Source: Eubacterium ruminantium (GTDB lineage Bacteria > Bacillota > Clostridia > Lachnospirales > Lachnospiraceae). From it: a stretch of DNA of 64,000 bases. Positions 1-7,945 of this stretch are shown one piece after another; the stretch's first letter is position 1, and each line of letters begins with the position of its first letter. The stretch spans positions 62,001 through 126,000 of the forward strand of contig NZ_FUXA01000003.1 of NCBI RefSeq assembly GCF_900167085.1. The letters run 5' to 3'. The notes beneath the pieces were generated by a model. It was not told the origin of the DNA, made no database searches, and saw nothing but the letters and a program-made list of their open reading frames with translations. Made by a program: the position numbers and the translations under genes.

Positions 1-1
1 T

Positions 2-1108
2 TTTGCATTTTCAGTCTGTATGGGTGATCTTGCCAGTGAAGGAGCAGATGCATTTAAGATTGCTCTTACGGCAGTTCTCTGTGAAGGTCTTATCTTCATA
101 TTCATATCACTCTTTAAATTCCGTGAAAAGATCATCAATGGAATTCCACAGAACTTAAAATTCGGTATTACCGGCGGAATCGGTCTCTTCATCGCATTCA
201 TCGGTATACAGGGTGCAGGTATCGCAAAAGCTTCAGACTCAACTCTCGTTGATCTGGGAGATTTCTCAAAACCTGAAATGGTGCTTGCCCTCATCGGAAT
301 ACTTGTAATCGTTATTCTTAGCCACTACAAGGTAAAAGGAGCCGTTCTTATCGGAATACTTGCAACATGGATCCTCGGAATGGGCGCTGAAGGTATCGGA
401 TGGTATAACGGAGTAAGCGTTTTCCCTGATTTTTCAAATGGACTTGTTGATTTCAGCGGTCTCGGTGAAACTGCATTCAAATTCAATTTTTCATGGGTTG
501 GCGAACATATTGTTCAGTTCATCGCTATTCTCTTCAGTTTCCTTTTTGTAGACCTTTTTGATACAGTTGGTACAGTAGTCGGCGTTGCCGATAAAGCCGG
601 TCTTCTTGATAAAGACGGTAAGCTTCCACGAGTTGGAAAAGTTTTCATGGCTGATGCAGTAGGAACAACTTTAGGTGCATGTCTTGGTACTTCAACAGTA
701 ACAAGCTTCGTTGAATCTTCAGCCGGTGTAGGTGCAGGAGGAAAAACAGGACTTTCATCAGTTGTTACAGGATTTATGTTCCTTATTTCTATCGTTTTAA
801 GTCCTATATTCCTTGCTATCCCATCTTTCGCAACAGCTCCGGCCCTTATATATGTCGGAATGCTCATGTTCAGCTCCACACTTAAGATTAAATTCGACGG
901 CGATATTGCCGATTCTATAGGCGCTTATATGGCAATCATCATGATGCCTCTTACATATTCAATTGCAAATGGTATCATGTTCGCTATAATCTCATGGGTA
1001 ATCGTTAAGGTATTTACCAAGAAGGCTAAAGATGTATCTCCTGTTATGTGGTGCGTATTTATCTTATTTGCTCTTAGAATAGCCGCTCTGGTTACTAACT
1101 TCAGTTAA
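2..1108 (+). CDS. NCS2 family purine permease (AzgA/PbuG-like), 5' end missing
   Basis: The reading frame is already open at the window edge, so this is the C-terminal ~368 residues of a multi-pass membrane permease. Hydrophobic segments recur along its whole length. The conserved NCS2/AzgA signature around DLFDTVGTVVGVADKAG (about 530-600) and the Gly/Thr/Ser-rich stretch TSTVTSFVESSAGVGAGGKTG (two parts, about 685-750) are diagnostic of proton-coupled uptake of hypoxanthine, guanine or adenine. Which base is transported cannot be read from sequence. The gene ends against a bidirectional terminator shared with rplT. The family assignment is secure. Confidence 0.9.
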   Translation, partial: FAFSVCMGDLASEGADAFKIALTAVLCEGLIFIFISLFKFREKIINGIPQNLKFGITGGIGLFIAFIGIQGAGIAKASDSTLVDLGDFSKPEMVLALIGILVIVILSHYKVKGAVLIGILATWILGMGAEGIGWYNGVSVFPDFSNGLVDFSGLGETAFKFNFSWVGEHIVQFIAILFSFLFVDLFDTVGTVVGVADKAGLLDKDGKLPRVGKVFMADAVGTTLGACLGTSTVTSFVESSAGVGAGGKTGLSSVVTGFMFLISIVLSPIFLAIPSFATAPALIYVGMLMFSSTLKIKFDGDIADSIGAYMAIIMMPLTYSIANGIMFAIISWVIVKVFTKKAKDVSPVMWCVFILFALRIAALVTNFS

Positions 1109-1130
1109 ATACTTTCCATGTAAATACATA

Positions 1131-1176
1131 AAAAAAATACCTTCCGATGAAATATTCATCGAAAGGTATTTTTTTA
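1131..1176. terminator. bidirectional rho-independent terminator between purine permease and rplT
   Basis: A near-perfect inverted repeat (AATACCTTCCGATGAA, ATA loop, TTCATCGAAAGGTATT) is flanked by A7 on the left and T7 on the right. It can therefore stop transcription from both converging genes. Confidence 0.9.
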
Positions 1177-1178
1177 AA

Positions 1179-1535
1179 CTAAGCAATCTTAGCTTTAGCT
1201 ACTTCAACGAGCTTAGCGAATCCTTCAGGATCACTTATAGCCATCTCTGAAAGCATCTTACGGTTGATATCAACTTCTGCAAGCTTAAGACCATACATAA
1301 GTTTGCTGTATGAGATACCATTGATACGTGCAGCTGCATTGATACGAGCGATCCAAAGCTTACGGAAATCTCTCTTTCTCTCACGTCTGCCGGCAAATGA
1401 TGAAGCAAGTGCTCTCATTACTGACTGCTTTGCTACTCTATACTGCTTTGATCTAGCTCCTCTATAGCCCTTAGCGAGCTTAAGTGTTCTGTTGTGCTTC
1501 TTCTTGGCATTAGCGCCACCTTTAATTCTAGCCAT
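1179..1535 (-). CDS. rplT: 50S ribosomal protein L20
   Basis: 118 residues, the usual L20 length, beginning [14 protein letters not shown] and rich in Lys/Arg. L20 binds 23S rRNA early in 50S assembly. In low-GC Gram-positives it also represses its own operon by binding the mRNA leader. It is the last gene of infC-rpmI-rplT and has a strong AGGAGG ribosome binding site just upstream. Confidence 0.98.
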   Translation of the reverse strand: MARIKGGANAKKKHNRTLKLAKGYRGARSKQYRVAKQSVMRALASSFAGRRERKRDFRKLWIARINAAARINGISYSKLMYGLKLAEVDINRKMLSEMAISDPEGFAKLVEVAKAKIA

Positions 1536-1628
1536 TTTAAATTATCCTCCTAAACTGTTATACAATCCTCACCTTGCCTAAGTATCCGGCAAAGCCTTCC
1601 ATTAATTCCAGAAATATAACAAACAAAA

Positions 1629-1826
1629 TTAGATATATGGTAAAATCTTCTTCATTACCTTGCTGTTTGTCTTATCTGTAATAGTTGCTTTTCTAAGATT
1701 TCTCTTTCTCTTAGTAGTCTTCTTAGTAAGGATGTGGCTCTTATAAGCTTTATTTCTCTTTAACTTTCCTGTACCTGTCTTCTGAAAACGCTTAGCTGCA
1801 GCCTTCTTAGTCTTTAACTTTGGCAT
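1629..1826 (-). CDS. rpmI: 50S ribosomal protein L35
   Basis: 65-residue basic protein starting [14 protein letters not shown], the conserved L35 N-terminus. An in-frame extension of ten residues upstream exists, but it would place the start ahead of the TAAGGAGGAT ribosome binding site, so the ATG at 1826 is chosen. It is the middle gene of the translation operon, between infC and rplT. Confidence 0.97.
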   Translation of the reverse strand: MPKLKTKKAAAKRFQKTGTGKLKRNKAYKSHILTKKTTKRKRNLRKATITDKTNSKVMKKILPYI

Positions 1827-1858
1827 TATTTTATCCTCCTTAAATGCATCTAGCAAAA

Positions 1859-2362
1859 TTAGTGTTTTGCAGCAAGAAACATTGTCATGCTTTTGCCTTC
1901 AAACTTCGCCGCCTTATCGACGGTAGATATATCTGAAAGCTGCTCTGCAAAATCATCAAGAATCTTCTTACTCTGATTTACATACGCAAGCTCTCTACCT
2001 CTAAATCTAAGTGTTACTTTGACTCTGTCACCCTTTGAAAGGAATTTACGAGCCATATTCATCTTGGTATTAAGATCATTCACATCAATATTTGGTGAAA
2101 GTCTTACTTCCTTAATCTCTACTATCTTCTGCTTCTTCTTCTGTTCCTTTTCCTTACGCTTTAATTCATAAAGAAACTTGCTGTAGTCTACGATCTTACA
2201 TACAGGCGGTTTAGCATTAGGTGAAACTCTTACAAGATCCAACTCTGCTTCTTCAGCTGCTGCAAGCGCATCCTTAATAGACAAAACCCCAAGCTGATTA
2301 CCTTCAGCTCCGATAACTCTAACTTCTTTGTCTCTGATCTGTTCGTTAATTAAGTACTCTAT
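1859..2362 (-). CDS. infC: translation initiation factor IF-3 (probable ATA start)
   Basis: IF-3 binds the 30S subunit, prevents premature 50S joining and proofreads the start codon. The N-domain begins [15 protein letters not shown], followed by the basic linker ([12 protein letters not shown]) and the C-domain, as in the family. No ATG, GTG or TTG lies at a sensible distance from the ribosome binding site. GGAGG at 2371-2375 is followed, after eight bases, by ATA (2360-2362) and then GAG-TAC-TTA-ATT-AAC-GAA. An upstream in-frame ATG at 2413 would lie inside the attenuator hairpin. Non-canonical start codons are known for infC and let IF-3 discriminate against its own message; ATA here is an inference from position. 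About 167 residues. Confidence 0.93.
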   Translation of the reverse strand: MEYLINEQIRDKEVRVIGAEGNQLGVLSIKDALAAAEEAELDLVRVSPNAKPPVCKIVDYSKFLYELKRKEKEQKKKQKIVEIKEVRLSPNIDVNDLNTKMNMARKFLSKGDRVKVTLRFRGRELAYVNQSKKILDDFAEQLSDISTVDKAAKFEGKSMTMFLAAKH

Positions 2363-2375
2363 TGTTTTTCCCTCC

Positions 2376-2503
2376 AAACAAAAAAAATGATGGACAGCAT
2401 CCACCATTAACAAAAAATTGAAATATCTTCAAAATCCTCTGTTATTTAACCCAAGTCATCCAAATGCTAAGGTGAGAGTGGATACTCTACTTTGTTTTCA
2501 ACA
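2376..2503 (-). promoter_or_regulatory. L20-type leader of infC-rpmI-rplT
   Basis: About 130 bases of structured untranslated leader lie between the promoter and infC, ending in the attenuator hairpin. In Firmicutes this position is occupied by the L20 leader, where excess L20 stabilises the terminator form. The block GTAGAGTATCCACTCTC, followed by ACCTTAGCATTTGGATGAC, can form local pairing (GAGT with ACTC). Assignment to the L20-leader family is by synteny and layout, without a covariance-model match. Confidence 0.65.
2378..2407 (-). terminator. attenuator hairpin in the infC leader
   Basis: On the minus strand ATGGTGGA pairs with TCCATCAT around a five-base loop and is followed by a run of T, immediately upstream of the infC ribosome binding site. 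The position before the first gene of the operon, rather than after a gene, points to transcription attenuation. Confidence 0.8.
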
Positions 2504-2509
2504 TGCATA

Positions 2510-2538
2510 AAGTTAACACACATATATAATGGTGTCAA
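2510..2538 (-). promoter_or_regulatory. promoter of the infC operon
   Basis: Minus-strand TTGACA (2533-2538) is a perfect -35 box, followed after 17 bases by TAACTT (2510-2515) as a weak -10. This places transcription start near 2503, giving the ~130-base leader. Confidence 0.6.
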
Positions 2539-2682
2539 TAGATTTTTAAATATTTCCAGAAAATATTTTTATTTTTTTCCATAAATCCTTCAATACGATT
2601 CGTATAACAAATATAACGATAAGTAAACAGGGGCGAATAGTACTTATCAATATTAGTGAAGATTTATATGGAGGACAATTAT

Positions 2683-3342
2683 ATGAACAGCAACTTACCA
2701 AATGAAAATCAATTCAACAGTAACATTTCTCAGATTAACGATATGCCTATCGGAGCTAACAATTACGATAATCCTTTTTCACCATCTGAAGTTGATATTT
2801 ATAAAGCAACAAAGGCACGTTCAAAAGGAATATATAAAACTCCGATACTCGTAACATGTCTTTTATCACTGCTTGCCGTCACCATCGCGCTTGCATCACT
2901 TTATATAGGTGCTAAAGAAAAAAATAATCATACTTCTAATACATTTTACACAAAAGACACAGTAATAGATAAATATGAGATACGTAATCCTGAATCCAAA
3001 GAACAGGACGTAAATATACCGGATACAGTGACTGAGGGTTTCGTTTCTATTCATTATACATCATTACATGATAACGATCGCTCAAACAAAAAAAACAACT
3101 TTAAAACATATTTAATATTTGATAGCGCCAAGGATGCGGAAAAATTTTATCATCATCTTTCAACTCAGTCTATTTTCACCACACGTAGCCATACCATAAA
3201 TATCGATTTAGATGACTTTTATACCATAAAAAACAATTTGATAATTTATGATATGTCAAATATGACAAAATCAACAATTAATCGTCCGCACCCGGCAAGT
3301 CCTGATCCTATCTATATTGATGACGAGGAGTATTGCGATTGA
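2683..3342 (+). CDS. unknown single-pass membrane protein
   Basis: 219 residues from the ATG at 2683, which sits eight bases after GGAGG; an in-frame GTG at 2656 would precede that site. The N-terminal ~45 residues are Asn-rich and hydrophilic, then one strong transmembrane segment (LVTCLLSLLAVTIALASLYI), then a ~150-residue domain likely outside the cell. It has no signal cleavage site or Cys motif. It is divergent from infC and convergent with the folate/PheA fusion gene. The family was not recognised. Confidence 0.75.
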   Translation: MNSNLPNENQFNSNISQINDMPIGANNYDNPFSPSEVDIYKATKARSKGIYKTPILVTCLLSLLAVTIALASLYIGAKEKNNHTSNTFYTKDTVIDKYEIRNPESKEQDVNIPDTVTEGFVSIHYTSLHDNDRSNKKNNFKTYLIFDSAKDAEKFYHHLSTQSIFTTRSHTINIDLDDFYTIKNNLIIYDMSNMTKSTINRPHPASPDPIYIDDEEYCD

Positions 3343-3382
3343 TCGCCAAAATATCCCTGTTAAAAATGTGATGATCGGATGA

Positions 3383-5071
3383 TCAATACGTTCCCAGAAT
3401 ATCCATTTCATCGGTTTCGGCAGCTATCTCGCCTAAAGCCTTCATTACATTTTTATCAGTAATACGTCCATCAAATGTCACATAGAAATAATATTGCCAT
3501 TTCTTTCTAAGACTCGGTCTGGATTCAATACTTGTCATATTAAGGCCATTACTGTTAAAGTGCTTCATGATGTTAAATAACGCACCAACCTTATGGGCTG
3601 TCTTAAAGCAAAGACTTATACTGTCAGCATCTTTAAGAGCGACTTTATCTTTTGTGACTATAACAAATTTTGTAGAATTATCATTGGATGTATTGATACC
3701 TTTTGCAAGAACCTTTAAACCATATAATTCCGCAGCCCTCTCACTTGCTATAGCAGCATTTGCAGGGTTGTTATCATCTCTGATCTTTTTTGCAGCCGCG
3801 GCGGTATTATTTACGCTGACGGCTGTAAAACCATTTTTATCAATAAATTCTTTGCACTGCATTATTCCCTGTGCATGAGAATAAACTTTCTTTATATCTT
3901 CTATACCTGCTGATGGAAGTCCAAGAAGAGAATGCTCAATATCAAGAACAACCTCAGCTACTATTACAACACCGCTGTTACGGATTATATCGTAATTACC
4001 GCTCACAAATCCTGCAGACGAATTCTCAATAGGAATGACACCATAATCAGCTTTTTTGTTAATAACATCATTTACTATGTCATCAAATGATTTAACATTG
4101 TAAACCTTTACATCGTCGCCAAAGAACTTATGAACTGCCATTTCAGCATAAGCTCCCGGAACGCCTGCATAGACCACTTTGCTATTCTCATTGATACAGA
4201 GTTCATCTACTATCTTATATGATTTATCAAAATATGGCTCGGCTGCATTTTCAGCTTCAGCTGATAATTCTTCCATAAGTGTCCGTATATTCTTCTTAAA
4301 TACAGGATGCATCATAAATGGCGCGATTTCCTCAGCCGGTCTAAGCACAAAATCCCTCAAATGCATTTCCTTATGCGGAATAATGAGCTTTTCACTTGAA
4401 ATGATTTCTTCATCATAAAGAAGAATATCTATATCAAGTGTTCTAGGTCCCCAATGGATGATTCTTTCTCTTCCGGCATCCTGCTCTATATCACTTGTTA
4501 CACTCAAAAGTTCATCAGGTGTATATAATGTTTCTATAAGTACTGCAGCATTCATAAAATCAGGCTGTTCCACAGGACCATATGGCTCTGTTTCTATCAT
4601 ACCTGAAACCTTAAGGACCTTGATATAATCATCTTTTCCCAGCTGGTCCACTGCTGTTCTTATATATTTTTCTCTATCTCCAAGGTTTGATCCAAGGCCA
4701 AGAAGAACTGTATGTTTCTTTCTTTCAACCTCAACAGCCACATCTTCAAAATCAAGATCAATAGGAGCATTCGGCTTACTTACTTTGATCTTCACGCCTT
4801 CGATTGCCTCAAAACCGATAAGTATCTCTGAGGCTATATTTTCAGCAACCGTCTCTATAAGGTCGCACTTTTCTCTTGTTACAACATTTTCTATTAATTC
4901 GGCAACTTCTGCATAATTAACCGCAAGGTTGATATCATCTTTTTGAGCTGCCTTTCTTACAGAAAGATATAGTTCTGCAGATACTCTGAACAACTGTCCT
5001 TCTTTCTTTTCTTTTTCAAATACACCATGATAAGCAAATATATTAATGTTTTTAATGAGTATCTTATCCAT
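3383..5071 (-). CDS. trifunctional fusion: dihydroneopterin aldolase - HPPK - prephenate dehydratase
   Basis: 562 residues in one uninterrupted frame. Residues 1-118 are FolB (begins MDKILIKNINIFAYHG, active-site region around VNYAEV). Residues ~120-270 are FolK, with LGLGSNLGDRE and the ATP/pterin motif GPRTLDIDILLYD. Residues ~298-475 are prephenate dehydratase (VPGAYAE, VIPIENSSAG, TKF at 467-469 for the usual TRF). Residues ~483-560 are an ACT domain with the phenylalanine-binding ESRPS motif. FolB and FolK make 6-hydroxymethyl-dihydropterin diphosphate; the dehydratase makes phenylpyruvate. FolB-FolK fusions are common, but the added PheA part without a chorismate mutase domain is unusual. 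It lies 48 bases after folP in the folate operon. Confidence 0.93.
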   Translation of the reverse strand: MDKILIKNINIFAYHGVFEKEKKEGQLFRVSAELYLSVRKAAQKDDINLAVNYAEVAELIENVVTREKCDLIETVAENIASEILIGFEAIEGVKIKVSKPNAPIDLDFEDVAVEVERKKHTVLLGLGSNLGDREKYIRTAVDQLGKDDYIKVLKVSGMIETEPYGPVEQPDFMNAAVLIETLYTPDELLSVTSDIEQDAGRERIIHWGPRTLDIDILLYDEEIISSEKLIIPHKEMHLRDFVLRPAEEIAPFMMHPVFKKNIRTLMEELSAEAENAAEPYFDKSYKIVDELCINENSKVVYAGVPGAYAEMAVHKFFGDDVKVYNVKSFDDIVNDVINKKADYGVIPIENSSAGFVSGNYDIIRNSGVVIVAEVVLDIEHSLLGLPSAGIEDIKKVYSHAQGIMQCKEFIDKNGFTAVSVNNTAAAAKKIRDDNNPANAAIASERAAELYGLKVLAKGINTSNDNSTKFVIVTKDKVALKDADSISLCFKTAHKVGALFNIMKHFNSNGLNMTSIESRPSLRKKWQYYFYVTFDGRITDKNVMKALGEIAAETDEMDILGTY

Positions 5072-5119
5072 TATCTCTCCGCTCCCGCTGTAAAAACTTT
5101 TCTTCCCGTTGTAATAACA

Positions 5120-5944
5120 TTATTTACCTTCGGTCATCATTGCAAATGTCATATCAAGAGCTCTTCTGTTCTTCTTAACATCATGAACTCTGAATATTCT
5201 GCATCCTTTCATTAAACCAAATACAGATGTTGCTATAGTTCCTTCTTCTCTCTCATCCTTAGGAAGGTCTAATGTCAATCCGATCATGCTCTTTCTTGAA
5301 GTTCCGAGGAGAACCGGATATCCCAGATTGCATATCTTTTCAAGATTGTTCATCATAATAAGATTCTGACTGAGATCTTTAGCGAAACCGATTCCCGGAT
5401 CAAGAACAATCTTATCGTCAGGTATCCCTGCATTTAATGCTATTTCCACCGACTTTTCAAGATCCGATATTGCATCATTTATATAATCATTATACTCGGC
5501 TGATTCTCTGTTATGCATAAGTATGACTCCGACTTTTGACTCAGCACATACTTCAGCCATACTCTTCTCATAAACCTCTTCGCTCCATCTAAAACCCCAA
5601 ATGTCATTCAAATAATCTGCACCGGCTTTAATTCCCGCTTCTGCAACCTCAGCTTTATATGTATCAAGCGAGACAGGGATATCAAAATGACTTTTAACAG
5701 CTTCTATAACAGGACATACTCTTTCAATCTCTTCCTTCTGTTCAACAAATGTATATCCCGGTCTTGTAGACTCACCGCCTATATCTATCATATCAGCCCC
5801 ATCTTTTATCATCTCTTCAACGTGGCGGAGAGCTTTATCTTTATCATTAAATCTGCCGCCATCCGAAAATGAATCGGGAGTAACATTTAATATTCCCATA
5901 ACTATAGGCTTCTCATCTTTACGAATACTGTCAATAATATGCAT
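5120..5944 (-). CDS. folP: dihydropteroate synthase
   Basis: 274 residues, normal length for a TIM-barrel DHPS. The first signature is intact (GILNVTPDSFSDGG) and the second (DMIDIGGESTRPG) lies about 35 residues later; DPGIGFAKD and LLGTSRKS follow. The enzyme joins p-aminobenzoate to hydroxymethyl-dihydropterin diphosphate supplied by the FolK domain encoded next door, and is the classic sulfonamide target. Confidence 0.97.
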   Translation of the reverse strand: MHIIDSIRKDEKPIVMGILNVTPDSFSDGGRFNDKDKALRHVEEMIKDGADMIDIGGESTRPGYTFVEQKEEIERVCPVIEAVKSHFDIPVSLDTYKAEVAEAGIKAGADYLNDIWGFRWSEEVYEKSMAEVCAESKVGVILMHNRESAEYNDYINDAISDLEKSVEIALNAGIPDDKIVLDPGIGFAKDLSQNLIMMNNLEKICNLGYPVLLGTSRKSMIGLTLDLPKDEREEGTIATSVFGLMKGCRIFRVHDVKKNRRALDMTFAMMTEGK

Positions 5945-5976
5945 ACTTTAATCACCTGTCCTTTAATTCACGTCAT

Positions 5977-6459
5977 TTAATAGATTATTGTTTTATTCTT
6001 TTTATTTTCATCCCAATAACATTCATCTTTTGCTTCACACATAAAGCAGTTTCTTGAAAGTTTATCTGCTCTATATAAAACATCCGAAAGGTCACCCTGG
6101 GAATCGCTCTTTTTCTTATGCTTTCTGATAGCATTACACATAAGTTCTATCTCTTCTTCAGTGAAGCCGGCTCTTTCCATAATAGGTCTCGCAACTATGG
6201 CACCTGCTTCATGGTGAGACATTCCTTCCTTTTCTTCCTTTGAATATCTTCCGATATCATGAAGAAGAGCTGTGCCGTAGATCAATTCCTTATCAAGCCC
6301 CAAATTTTCTTCAAGATTTATGATCTCGGCAATCCTTGCAACAGATAATGCATGTCCGAGACTATGCCTGCAGAATATTCTGTCAAACTCTTTTTCTTTT
6401 ATCATCTCTGATAAGGCACGAAACTGTTTATCCTTAAGAATAGCATCAACCTTATTCAT
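5977..6459 (-). CDS. HD-domain phosphohydrolase of the folate operon
   Basis: 160 residues with the HD metal-site residues: His32 and His36 in RHSLGH, the HD pair at 67-68 in LLHDIGR, and SHHEAG at 81-86. The C-terminus carries three cysteines (CFMC and C147 in DEC), which may bind metal. Its start overlaps the end of folC by eight bases, so the two are translationally coupled. HD proteins at this place in clostridial folate operons are usually annotated only by domain; a role in pterin phosphate removal is possible but unproven. Confidence 0.85.
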   Translation of the reverse strand: MNKVDAILKDKQFRALSEMIKEKEFDRIFCRHSLGHALSVARIAEIINLEENLGLDKELIYGTALLHDIGRYSKEEKEGMSHHEAGAIVARPIMERAGFTEEEIELMCNAIRKHKKKSDSQGDLSDVLYRADKLSRNCFMCEAKDECYWDENKKNKTIIY

Positions 6460-7876
6460 TATCTTTTTCCTTCTTGATCCTTATTATATCACCGATAAAT
6501 GAAAGCGAACCGCAGGCAATGATCACACTGTCATCCCCCACTTCTTTTGCTAATGATTCAGCTTTATCAACAGCTTCCTCTTCACTTCCGATAAACTCCG
6601 CCGAAACTCCTCTTTCATTTATAAGTTCAGCAAGATATTTTCCATCAAGAGCTCTTATACTGCTGCTGGTAATCGTTATCGCATGATACATGTATTTTGT
6701 CAAAAGATTAAGCATCTTGTCATATTCTTTATCTTTCAACACACCTATTATAAATATAAGCTTCCTGTTTGTAAAATACTTATTAATATCCGCTGCAAGC
6801 CTGATCCATGCCTCTTCATTATGGGCGCCGTCTGCTATAAAAAGCGGCTTTTCTCCAAGTACTGTAAATCTTCCATCCCATTTCGTATCTTTAAGGCCTT
6901 CAATCACAGTCTCTCTGTCTATCTTCTTAAGCCCATAACTTTTTGCTATCTGATTAAATGCATTAATGGCTTCTATAGCAGTGATAGCATTCATTATCTG
7001 CACGGATCCCACAAGTGAGATACTATAATTATCCCCCTTATAATAAAACGCACTTCCTTTAAGATCCTGGGAAATGACCTTTAATGCTGATCTGTCTGCT
7101 TTATAATATTTCTTCAAAGAAACGGATTTTTCTTCTTCCACTGATTCTTTCTCTGTTTCTTTTTCCGTCTCTTTTCCTGTTTTTTCTGTTCTTGCTTCTT
7201 TTCTTATTTCTGTTCTTGTTTCTGTTCTTCCGGTATTTCTTGCGAAGTCATCAATGATTTTTTCAACCTCTTCATTCTGAGGATACGAAACCAAAATGTC
7301 ACCGTCTTTTACTATCCCCAGTTTTTCATTTGCAATACTTTCCAAGGTATTACCAAGAAACTGCATGTGATCAAAACTAATGGAAGCGATAACATCTATA
7401 GGAGTTGATCCAAATACATTTGTCGCATCAAGCCTTCCACCCATTCCGCATTCAATCAAAATAACATCGCATTTATTCTTTGCAAAATAATGAAATGCCG
7501 CAGCTGTTTCTATCTCGAAAGAAGTCGGACTTCCTGCATTTTCCTCATCCATTTTATTTGTTTCATTTATAACATCAGTCATAATGCTACTGCATTCTTC
7601 AGCAGAGATATACTCCTTATTTATCTGCCATCTTTCTCTATATTCGTAAATGGTTGGAGAAATATATCTTCCGACTTTAAGCCCCGCCCTAATAAGCACA
7701 GTCTCCACATAGGCCATGATAGAGCCCTTGCCATTGGTGCCTGCTATATGAAATGCAGGTATCTTTTTCTCAGGATTTCCCAATCTCCCGAGTAAATTGA
7801 TTATATTCTGCAATCCAAGAACACTGCCCATTTTATTTCTTTCTTCTATGTAAGCCACAACCTCGTTGTAATTCAT
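6452..7876 (-). CDS. folC: folylpolyglutamate synthase / dihydrofolate synthase
   Basis: 474 residues. The ATP site is HIAGTNGKGS (43-52), the Mur-ligase-like SPT and ECGMGGRLDATN motifs follow, and FIADGAHNEE marks the C-terminal domain. It adds glutamate to dihydropteroate and extends the polyglutamate tail. Residues ~213-250 form a charged low-complexity insert rich in Thr, Glu, Lys and Arg (for example KETEKETEKES), which accounts for its extra length relative to the usual ~430 residues. First gene of folC-HD-folP-folBK/pheA. Confidence 0.95.
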   Translation of the reverse strand: MNYNEVVAYIEERNKMGSVLGLQNIINLLGRLGNPEKKIPAFHIAGTNGKGSIMAYVETVLIRAGLKVGRYISPTIYEYRERWQINKEYISAEECSSIMTDVINETNKMDEENAGSPTSFEIETAAAFHYFAKNKCDVILIECGMGGRLDATNVFGSTPIDVIASISFDHMQFLGNTLESIANEKLGIVKDGDILVSYPQNEEVEKIIDDFARNTGRTETRTEIRKEARTEKTGKETEKETEKESVEEEKSVSLKKYYKADRSALKVISQDLKGSAFYYKGDNYSISLVGSVQIMNAITAIEAINAFNQIAKSYGLKKIDRETVIEGLKDTKWDGRFTVLGEKPLFIADGAHNEEAWIRLAADINKYFTNRKLIFIIGVLKDKEYDKMLNLLTKYMYHAITITSSSIRALDGKYLAELINERGVSAEFIGSEEEAVDKAESLAKEVGDDSVIIACGSLSFIGDIIRIKKEKDNE

Positions 7877-7896
7877 GATCTGCTCCTTTTAAAAGT

Positions 7897-7932
7897 AAAA
7901 TATCCTGCAAGTATCAACCGCAGGATATCTTA
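7897..7932 (-). terminator. hairpin between the polysaccharide deacetylase and folC
   Basis: Minus-strand ATATCCTGC and GCAGGATAT pair around an eleven-base loop, followed by a mixed T-rich stretch (TTTACTTTT). It likely ends the deacetylase transcript before folC, although the T run is imperfect. Confidence 0.6.
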
Positions 7933-7945
7933 ATATCTTTAGTTT

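Noticed and set aside
514-879. Open frame of 121 residues on the minus strand inside the purine permease gene
   Set aside because: Antisense shadow of a conserved coding region; no ribosome binding site and Ser/Thr/Pro-biased composition typical of shadows.
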